Notes under the pieces: model-generated
What the model was told of the DNA's origin: nothing
Database searches by the model: none
What the model saw: only the letters and a program-made list of their open reading frames with translations
Origin: Xanthomonas pisi DSM 18956
GTDB lineage: Bacteria > Pseudomonadota > Gammaproteobacteria > Xanthomonadales > Xanthomonadaceae
Reading direction: 5' to 3'
Assembly (NCBI RefSeq): GCF_001010415.1
Contig: NZ_JPLE01000028.1
Location: 20,946-84,945 of the forward strand
DNA length: 64,000 nt
In this document: in pieces, positions 57,921-64,000 of the stretch
How positions within the stretch are numbered: the first letter of the stretch is position 1
How the letters are laid out: every line of letters starts with the position of its first letter
Translations under genes and position numbers: made by a program

Positions 57921-59423
57921 ATGCGCCTCGCAAGCCGTTGGAAGTCCATCCTCATTGTTGGTGCAATCGCTGCCCTCGCCTGGTTCTCGTTGCGCCAGCC
58001 CGACAGTTCCAAGAGTGCATCAACGTCGACGAATACACCTTCTCAGATGCAGAAGCACCCGTCAGCTAGCGAAAGCGCTGTGACTCCTGCGCAAGCCCGG
58101 CAGGACAGACCGTCCGCCCAGGAGGTCATCACCGCTGCAGCGGCACTCCCTCCGGATTTTCAGGCCGATGTGCTTTTGCGAGTGGCCGGGTCCGACGATG
58201 TCCCTGTACCGAACAACCACGGCGATCGCGACAGCGCGGTCGTAGGCCTCGGCGAGCAGGCCTACGCCCTTGCTCAACATGCCACGCGAAAACTTCCAGG
58301 TCTTGCCACTGTCGGCTATGCGGGCGAGGAGAATGAAGACGAGCTGCGTAGCGCACGGACCGCCGGCCTGGACCAACTGACGTTGCAGACGCGCGCGATC
58401 TCCATCATGAAAAGCCGTTCACCCGGCCGCGCCGTAGCGCTATTGCCGGGGTTGCCCAGGCCTGCTGTCGCCACCTGCGAGAGCGACTATGTGGACGACC
58501 CGACGCCGATCTACACGCTCCTCCCGACACTCTCTGTCAACGATGCCTCCCGGAGCGCCGATTTGCTCCTTGGGCAGGTTGATCGCGCCCGGAGCGAAGC
58601 TGAAATCGCACCTGCGCTGAAGTCGGTGATTGCATTACCGCTGGGATCCACGGCGACGGAAGCTGCGATTGCGCAGCGCCTGACGAAGATGCTGCTGCGC
58701 GCGCGCGGCGATGACGCCAGTTTCACCGCAACCGAGCTGAGCGTCGCGTCGGATATCCAACTGGCACTTCAACGTATTGAAAGCATCCCGGGGGTCCACT
58801 CGCAGCTGCGGTCAAGCTATCGCGACTATGTGGAGGCGCACTTGTCCGCCCCTCGTTGCGCAGCCAGCTTGGCTGGCAATCATCGGCTGCTTGAACAGCG
58901 TTTCGTCGCGGAGCTACCCAATGATCGGATAAGCGAGCCCGCATCTCCAGCTCCATCGAACGAGCCGGAAGTGGATGCAGCGGTGTCTCTCATTCGGCAA
59001 GCGGGCTATAACGTCCGGACCCAGCTGCTCGGGTATGTCGGTCAGGAACCACTACGTGACACCGCGCTAGCCGCTGCTTCCAAGGAATTCCTCGATCAAA
59101 TCGAGACCGGCCCGCTGCGCGAGGCGGCGGCCTCCGATGGCACCGGCCGTATCCAACGTGCACAATTGATAGAAACGCTCAGATACCTTGAGTACGCCCC
59201 CGCCGGGGGCTCGCGTGAACGTGGCTTTGCGTTACTCGATGGACTGCTCGACGGAGCGCACTACCGGCGCGACCATGACGTCTGGTTCGGCGATCTCAAA
59301 CGCGTTGCGGATCAATCCATGCGTTGGCATGACCGAGAGCTAAGGCTGCGCCATTTATCAGCCAGCACCATCCCTGTGATCCGCGTCTACGCAATGCTGA
59401 TGCAGCGCAAGCAGTTTCCATAG
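57921..59423 (+). CDS. Exported or membrane-anchored hypothetical protein
   Basis: 500 aa. An N-terminal signal anchor (SRWKSILIVGAIAALAWFSL) is followed by a Ser/Thr-rich linker and a large helical domain: PSAQEVITAAAALPPDFQADVLLRVAGS, QAYALAQHATRKLPG, LDQLTLQTRAISIMKSRSPGRAVALLPGLPRPAVATCESDYVDDPTPIYTLLPTL, VDAAVSLIRQAGYNVRTQLLGYVGQ. The alternating helix pattern suggests alpha-solenoid repeats. No catalytic motif was recognised. It is in the same direction as the phosphodiesterase operon but separated by its terminator. A role in envelope maintenance is only a guess. Confidence 0.7.
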   Translation: MRLASRWKSILIVGAIAALAWFSLRQPDSSKSASTSTNTPSQMQKHPSASESAVTPAQARQDRPSAQEVITAAAALPPDFQADVLLRVAGSDDVPVPNNHGDRDSAVVGLGEQAYALAQHATRKLPGLATVGYAGEENEDELRSARTAGLDQLTLQTRAISIMKSRSPGRAVALLPGLPRPAVATCESDYVDDPTPIYTLLPTLSVNDASRSADLLLGQVDRARSEAEIAPALKSVIALPLGSTATEAAIAQRLTKMLLRARGDDASFTATELSVASDIQLALQRIESIPGVHSQLRSSYRDYVEAHLSAPRCAASLAGNHRLLEQRFVAELPNDRISEPASPAPSNEPEVDAAVSLIRQAGYNVRTQLLGYVGQEPLRDTALAAASKEFLDQIETGPLREAAASDGTGRIQRAQLIETLRYLEYAPAGGSRERGFALLDGLLDGAHYRRDHDVWFGDLKRVADQSMRWHDRELRLRHLSASTIPVIRVYAMLMQRKQFP

Positions 59424-60022
59424 CCGCCTTGGAGCGTGTTATGAGCCTTGAAAGCGCATAGGCGGCACTTGAAGCATCAGGGTCTTGAAGCCACAGGCCA
59501 TCCGACCGGACCATAAAACTTACTGTGGCGGGCTTGTAGAACCTTCTTGATAAGCAGGAACCGCACCGCACAAGAATCATTGTCCGTCGCTCCCGATGTT
59601 GAGTAGCGCCGCAGTTTGGAGTCCAGCTCTCTGGCCTGAGGAGATTGGACGTGAGGAAGCGCGTTATCGAGAAACAGATCATCGGCTTCCTACACGAGGC
59701 GTGAGCGGGCGTGGCAAGCAAGGACGGGTGCCGGCGCCCTACCCCATGGCTCGCGTCCTCACACACGGCGCTGTCGAACGAAGTGCAGACCAGCGGGCAC
59801 ATCGCTAGCGACTGTTACCGATCGTCATCTTATTCGCACTCCCTATGCTCCTTTGACGAACTTTAGTGACCTGCAGAGGTATTGCTAGCGCTTGCTTGAT
59901 CCAATGCGCGCATTGATCGGCAATGCGGCATCGTCATAAAAGCATTTCAAAAACGTCATTTGTTGCGCTTAAGGTCGCACCCAGCGGCGAGGTCCTCGCC
60001 GCATCTTGGGGGCGCCTTTCAT
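59424..60022. other. Intergenic region with an IS relic
   Basis: About 600 bases. The centre is the IS relic described separately (59590-59790). The flanks 59424-59589 and 59791-60022 show no gene; the latter holds the promoter of the TpsB-like operon. Confidence 0.45.
59590..59790 (+). mobile_element. Decayed IS3-type insertion sequence relic (copy 2)
   Basis: 59591-59718 aligns collinearly with 13271-13396. The start GTG at about 59652 reads VRKRVIEKQIIGFLHEA before an in-frame stop, matching IS3-family OrfA (x-K-S-R-F-S-E-E-Q-I-I-G-F-L-K-x-A), and a degenerate AGVASKDGCRR continues the OrfA pattern after it. The GAGTAGCGCCGCAGTTTGGAG end is better preserved than in copy 1. The two relics share only the left part, so both are deletion remnants of one IS family. 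Confidence 0.6.
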
Positions 60023-61588
60023 ATGGAATTGCGAGGTTTCGCGATGCTGGGAGCGCTGGCTGTCAGCGCACCGGACGCTACTGCCACGGAACAGGCGGGA
60101 CAGGCGCATTTCGACATCCTGGCATACCAGGTTGTGGGCAATACACAGTTGCAGAACGTGCAGGTCGAGCGTGCGGTCTACCCATTTCTGGGTCCGCAGC
60201 GCACCGCCGCCGACGTCGAACAGGCGCGTGCTGCATTGCAAGGCGTTTACGAGGCCGCGGGACTGGCGACGGTGGCGGTCAGCGTTCCCGAGCAGGATGC
60301 GGCCAGTGGTTTGGTCACGCTGCAGGTCACCGAGCAACGCGTCGGACGGGTGCGCGTGGTCGGAGCGGACTACTATTCACCAGACGAGGTGATCCGCGGT
60401 GCGCCATCGCTTGCCGAAGGCAGCGTGCCCAATTTCAAGGACGTGCAGCGCGATATCGTTGCGCTGAACCAATTGCCAGACCGGCGCGTGACGCCCCAGG
60501 TACAGGCGGGTGCGCAGCCGGGTACCGTCGATGTCGATCTGGCCGTCGACGACACGCTGCCGCTGCACGGTTCGCTTGAACTCAATAACCGCAAGAGCGC
60601 CAACACGTCCGAACTGCGGCTCAGTGCGGCAGTGCATTACGACAATCTATGGCAGCGCGGTCATAGCCTGAATCTTTCCGCACAGACCGCACCGCAGAAT
60701 CCGGACGATGCGCGGGTGTACTCCGCGTCCTATCTGGCGCGCTTTGCCGGCTCGCCGTTGTCGCTGCTTGCCTACAGCGTGCGCAGCGACAGCGAAGTGG
60801 CCGCGATCAACAGCTACAACGTCATCGGCAACGGGTCGCTGTCCGGGTTGCGCCTGATCCGTACGCTCCCCAACGGCAATGGATTCTTCCATTCGTTGAG
60901 CCTGGGGGTGGACTACAAGGACTTCGAGGAAGATACGGTATTCGGTAGCGACCGTAGCTCGGCGCCGATCCGGTATGCGCCGTTGAGCGCGGCCTACAAC
61001 GCGAGCTGGGTACGTGCGCGCAGCACCAGCGCGCTGACCTTCACTGCCACCGCCAATATGCGCGGGGTGGGCGATGATGCGCGACAGTTCGATGCGAAGC
61101 GTTACCGCGCACGTCCCAACTTCATGCACCTGCGTGCAGACGGATCGCAGACGCGGACGCTGGGCGAAGACGTTCAGCTCTACGCGCATGTGCAGACGCA
61201 GCTCGCTGCGGAGCCGTTGATCAGCAACGAGCAATTCAGCCTGGGCGGTCTGGACAGCGTACGCGGCTACGACGAAAGCCAGGCCTTGGGCGATTTTGGC
61301 GCAGCCGCCCAGCTGGAGCTGCGCAGCCCCTCGTTCGGGTCGGCCGCCGCAAGGCTGGTGCAGGACGCGCGCGTGTATGCGTTCGTCGATGGCGGCTACG
61401 CACGTATCCGCGATCCGTTGCCCGAGCAGCGGGTCAGCGAGACGCTGATCAGCACCGGTCTGGGGTTCACCTTCAAAGCGGTGTCGTATCTCAACGGCGC
61501 GGTGGATGTCGCCGCGCCGCTGTCGCGCCCGGATGGGCGCAAGCCCGACGACCTCAATGTGCTGTTTCGGCTCTGGGGCGAGTTTTAA
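60023..61588 (+). CDS. POTRA-barrel outer-membrane protein (TpsB/ShlB-like)
   Basis: 521 aa from ATG 60023. A short leader (MELRGFAMLGALAVSAPDATA) is followed by two POTRA-like domains at about 25-180 (HFDILAYQVVGNTQLQNVQVERAVYPFLGPQRTAADVEQARAALQGVYEAAG; VTEQRVGRVRVVGADYYSPDEVIRGAPSLAEGSVPN), then a 16-stranded barrel with the conserved VRGYDESQALGD (the VRGY/F loop) and an aromatic C-terminus (VLFRLWGEF). ShlB/TpsB proteins secrete a partner protein through the outer membrane. No TpsA partner is visible; the next genes are an ExbB fusion and ExbD, so the role may differ from ordinary two-partner secretion. Confidence 0.85.
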   Translation: MELRGFAMLGALAVSAPDATATEQAGQAHFDILAYQVVGNTQLQNVQVERAVYPFLGPQRTAADVEQARAALQGVYEAAGLATVAVSVPEQDAASGLVTLQVTEQRVGRVRVVGADYYSPDEVIRGAPSLAEGSVPNFKDVQRDIVALNQLPDRRVTPQVQAGAQPGTVDVDLAVDDTLPLHGSLELNNRKSANTSELRLSAAVHYDNLWQRGHSLNLSAQTAPQNPDDARVYSASYLARFAGSPLSLLAYSVRSDSEVAAINSYNVIGNGSLSGLRLIRTLPNGNGFFHSLSLGVDYKDFEEDTVFGSDRSSAPIRYAPLSAAYNASWVRARSTSALTFTATANMRGVGDDARQFDAKRYRARPNFMHLRADGSQTRTLGEDVQLYAHVQTQLAAEPLISNEQFSLGGLDSVRGYDESQALGDFGAAAQLELRSPSFGSAAARLVQDARVYAFVDGGYARIRDPLPEQRVSETLISTGLGFTFKAVSYLNGAVDVAAPLSRPDGRKPDDLNVLFRLWGEF

Positions 61589-61623
61589 GCCGAAGGCAAT
61601 CAACTTTTTCAGTGGGGTAACGC

Positions 61624-63402
61624 GTGAGCAGATTACGGCTGTATGCATTCGTCGGTTTGATGTTGGCCGCATTGCCTGCCATGGCGGACACATGGTGGGA
61701 CGGAAAGTGGAGTTATCGCGCCAAGGTTTCGCTCAATACCACATCGACCGGCGCTGCCGTCGAGCAGGCTCCCGGCCGTGTCCAGGTGCTGGTGCGTCTG
61801 CATTCGGGAAATTTCAATTTCACCGATGCCAAGCCGGACGGCAGCGATATCCGCTTTGTCGCGGGCGACGATCGCACGCCGTTGAAATACCACTTCGAGA
61901 AATACGACGGCCTGGTCGATCAGGTTGCGCTGGCATGGGTGGACCTGCCTGCCCTGCCCGCCAATGCGACGACGCCACTGTTCGTGTATTTCGGCAATCC
62001 TGAAGCGGGTACCGGCGCGGATGCGAAGAACTCGTACGACGCCGACACGCTGGCGGTGTACCACTTTGCCGATGCACAAGGCGCAGGTCAGGACACCACC
62101 GCCTATGCCAACCAACTGGCCGCACCGGTGGCACTGGCCGATACGGCACTCATCGGCTCGGGCTTGCGCCTGGATGGCGCCGCCCCGGTATCGGCGCCGG
62201 CTTCCGCGTCGTTGACGTTGCCTGCCAACGCTGCATTCACGCTCTCTGCCTGGATCAAGCCGGCCACGCCCAACGCATCGGGGGTGCTGCTGGCGTTGCC
62301 GGGGGCCTTAACCGTCTTGCTGGAAAACGGCAGCGTGGTGGTGGAGTCGAGCAACGGCGGGCGGCTGGCAAGCGCAACGCCGTTGACCGGCGATGCCTGG
62401 GCGCATCTGGCCGTGCGCGCCGATGGCAAGCAATTGGCCTTGTACCTCAATGGAAAGAACGTGGGCGAAACCGCCGCGACGGTTCCGGCGGCAACCGCCG
62501 GGCTGATGCTTGGCGGCGAGCCGGGCGCGGCGCGCTCCAACTTCATCGGCTTGCTCGACGAGGTCGAACTGAGCAAGGTGGCGCGCCCGGTCGGCGCAAT
62601 CGAGGCGGCGGCGCGCAGCCAGGGCATTGATGCACGTCTATTGACGTTCGAACCGGTGGAGCAGCGCGCTGGTGAAGGCGGACATGGCTACTTCGGCATC
62701 CTGCTCAACGCACTGACCCCCGACGCCTGGGCAGTGATCTGCATTCTGGCGGTCATGGCATTGATCAGCTGGTGGGTGATGGTCAGCAAGGGGCTCTACC
62801 TCAGTGCGACCGCGACGGCCAACGCGCGTTTTCTCGGCGCATTCCGCCAGCACGTGGCGCAGCAGCCCTTGCATGCGCCCAGCTGGCAACAGCTGCATGC
62901 CAGCGGCCCGTTGAACGGCGCCCGATCCAATCTTGCGCGCTTGTTGAATATCGGACTGGAAGAACTGCGCGGGCGTCTTGCAGCCAGCGGCACCTCGGTG
63001 GTGCGCACGCAGTCGATCGCGGCAATTCGCTCAGCACTGGATGCTGCGGTGGTGCGCGAAGGACAACGCATCCACAAGGGCATGGTCTTGCTGACCATCG
63101 CCATTTCCGGTGGACCGTTTCTTGGTCTGCTGGGGACCGTGGTCGGAGTGATGATCACCTTTGCCGCGGTGGCTGCCGCCGGCGACGTCAACATCAATGC
63201 CATCGCACCCGGTATCGCGGCAGCATTGCTGGCCACGGTGGCAGGGTTGGCCGTGGCCATCCCCGCACTGTTTGGCTACAACTACCTGCTCAGCCAGGCC
63301 GATGCGGTTGCGGCGGACATGCAGGTGTTCGTCGACGAGCTCGAAAAACGCATCGCCGAAGATTACGCCGGCGATGCACCCGCACGTGCGCAGGGAGGCT
63401 GA
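61624..63402 (+). CDS. DUF2341-LamG-ExbB fusion (MotA/TolQ/ExbB proton-channel protein)
   Basis: 592 aa from GTG 61624. A signal peptide (LYAFVGLMLAALPAMADT) is followed by a periplasmic DUF2341 domain (WDGKWSYRAKVSLNTT...FRFV-like, YHFEKYD, VDLPALPANATTPLFVYFGNPEA) and a LamG/laminin-like beta sandwich at about 140-320 (AYHFADAQG, FTLSAWIKPATPNASGVLLA, WAHLAVRADGKQLALYLNGKNVGE). The C-terminal ExbB region has helices AVICILAVMALISWWVMVSKGLYLS, GMVLLTIAISGGPFLGLLGTVVGVMITFAAVA and GIAAALLATVAGLAVAIPALFGYNYL (the TolQ/ExbB GLLGTVxGxxxxF motif). The sandwich probably senses or binds a glycan in the periplasm. Confidence 0.88.
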   Translation: MSRLRLYAFVGLMLAALPAMADTWWDGKWSYRAKVSLNTTSTGAAVEQAPGRVQVLVRLHSGNFNFTDAKPDGSDIRFVAGDDRTPLKYHFEKYDGLVDQVALAWVDLPALPANATTPLFVYFGNPEAGTGADAKNSYDADTLAVYHFADAQGAGQDTTAYANQLAAPVALADTALIGSGLRLDGAAPVSAPASASLTLPANAAFTLSAWIKPATPNASGVLLALPGALTVLLENGSVVVESSNGGRLASATPLTGDAWAHLAVRADGKQLALYLNGKNVGETAATVPAATAGLMLGGEPGAARSNFIGLLDEVELSKVARPVGAIEAAARSQGIDARLLTFEPVEQRAGEGGHGYFGILLNALTPDAWAVICILAVMALISWWVMVSKGLYLSATATANARFLGAFRQHVAQQPLHAPSWQQLHASGPLNGARSNLARLLNIGLEELRGRLAASGTSVVRTQSIAAIRSALDAAVVREGQRIHKGMVLLTIAISGGPFLGLLGTVVGVMITFAAVAAAGDVNINAIAPGIAAALLATVAGLAVAIPALFGYNYLLSQADAVAADMQVFVDELEKRIAEDYAGDAPARAQGG

Positions 63403-63407
63403 GCGCG

Positions 63408-63812
63408 ATGAAGGTCCAGGGGCGCAAGCCATACGACGACATCAACATCACGCCGATGCTCGATCTGGCGTACGTGCTGTTGGTGATCTTCATCATCATG
63501 ACGACCGCAGCGGTGCAAGGCATCAAGGTGGACCTGCCGAAGGCCAGCGCGGCCAAGCCGTTATCCGAACCCAAGACCAAGGTGATCGCGATCGACACCA
63601 ACGGCCAGGTCAGCCTGGACGCGGTGCCGGTCAGCATGGACGAGCTGGAGCAGCAGCTACGCAACGCGGTGGCCAACGATGCCGAGCTGCCGGTGATCCT
63701 GCGCGGCGACCGCACCGTGCAGTACGAAAAAATCATGGCGGTGCTGGACCTGTGCAGCAAGCTGGGGATCGGCTCGATCGGTCTGGCGTCGCAACGCCAG
63801 CCCGCGGGCTGA
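63408..63812 (+). CDS. exbD: ExbD/TolR-family protein
   Basis: 134 aa from ATG 63408. The cytoplasmic start is MKVQGRKPYDDINITPMLDLAYVLLVIFIIMTTAA. The membrane-embedded Asp (MLDLAYVLL) is the proton-carrying residue, and the periplasmic domain is KVIAIDTNGQVSLDAVPVSMDELEQQLRNAVANDAELPVILRGDRTVQYEKIMAVLDLCSKLGIGSIGLAS. It couples proton flow with the ExbB fusion 5 bases upstream to energise a TonB-like partner, whose gene begins at 63823. Confidence 0.92.
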   Translation: MKVQGRKPYDDINITPMLDLAYVLLVIFIIMTTAAVQGIKVDLPKASAAKPLSEPKTKVIAIDTNGQVSLDAVPVSMDELEQQLRNAVANDAELPVILRGDRTVQYEKIMAVLDLCSKLGIGSIGLASQRQPAG

Positions 63813-63822
63813 GCACGCGGCG

Positions 63823-64000
63823 ATGGATGCCCTGGATCCCACCTCACCGCTGCAGCAGCCGACCGGCGTCGGACGCTGGCGCAAGCTGGCCATCGTGCTG
63901 GCAGTGCTGGCGCTGTTGGGGTGGTTGGTCTCGCTGGCTTTGCGTCCTTCCACCGCGCCGTCGCCGCGCGCGCAACCGCCGCGTATCACCCATGTAACGC
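63823..64000 (+). CDS. Probable TonB-like energy transducer (5' part only)
   Basis: The window ends after 59 codons. MDALDPTSPLQQPTGVGRWR is a short cytoplasmic part, KLAIVLAVLALLGWLVSLALR a membrane helix, and then a Pro/Arg/Ala-rich stretch (PSTAPSPRAQPPRITHV) starts. The layout (one signal anchor then a proline-rich region after exbB and exbD) is that of TonB, but no C-terminal domain can be seen. A different one-helix protein is possible. Confidence 0.65.
   Translation, partial: MDALDPTSPLQQPTGVGRWRKLAIVLAVLALLGWLVSLALRPSTAPSPRAQPPRITHVT

Overview
The window looks like a Xanthomonas (gamma-proteobacterial plant pathogen) chromosome. The GC-rich codon usage, the many TonB-dependent receptors, a Cf1c/phiLf-like filamentous prophage and a near-canonical dif site at 44295-44322 all point that way. 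dif lies at the replication terminus, so this is probably terminus-proximal, plastic DNA. No rRNA, tRNA or CRISPR array was seen.

Layout. 1-1250: debris, with a 5'-truncated secreted protein and a broken Hint/pretoxin fragment. 1258-4163 (minus): an alginate-export-type porin, an exported VOC protein and an XapX protein. 4633-5966: a frameshifted DJ-1/PfpI lipoprotein gene and a stub of a second DJ-1-like gene. 6119-9130: a tightly overlapping operon of acyl-CoA dehydrogenase, PIG-L deacetylase, methyltransferase and glycosyltransferase. 9432-13164: a second coupled operon with an alpha/beta-hydrolase fused to a gluconate-2-dehydrogenase subunit 3-like domain, a GMC oxidoreductase and an SDR. 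13262-13630: a decayed IS3-type element. 13693-15530 (minus): a universal stress protein and a bestrophin. 15746-17822: a histidine kinase and a LuxR-type response regulator.

18467-34522 is the main discovery: a lasso-peptide locus of about 16 kb. The precursor (25667-25825, 52 aa) has the predicted core AHGHGTLWDGIFPTTSP, with an Ala1-Asp9 ring. It is followed by a fused RRE-transglutaminase B protein and an asparagine-synthetase-like C protein. Around it lie a TonB receptor, a Tat-exported class V aminotransferase-fold enzyme and an ABC exporter on the left, a divergent ParB-like protein, and a convergent DUF3526-type ABC system with a second TonB receptor on the right. The same palindrome (TGTTAY-N3-RTAACA) stands in front of the left operon, the precursor and the right operon, tying them into one putative regulon. 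The lasso isopeptidase commonly found in proteobacterial loci is absent.

35649-44322: an integrated filamentous phage unit of about 7.76 kb (Rep, ssDNA-binding protein, coat, adsorption protein, Zot and others). It is joined on its left to the end of a second, related phage and ends on its right in dif. The phage attachment site lies inside the repressor gene, which is intact only because of this tandem junction. 44524-51607: a KfrA-like coiled-coil protein, a TetR/DUF418 pair, an atypical SDR, and an MFS exporter with its TetR repressor. 51805-57845: a ROK regulator divergent from a TonB receptor and two exported glycerophosphodiester phosphodiesterases, which suggests scavenging of phosphodiesters. 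57921-59423: an unrecognised exported protein. 59590-59790: a second relic of the same IS. 60023 to the end: a POTRA/TpsB-like outer-membrane protein followed by a DUF2341-LamG-ExbB fusion, ExbD and the start of a probable TonB-like protein.
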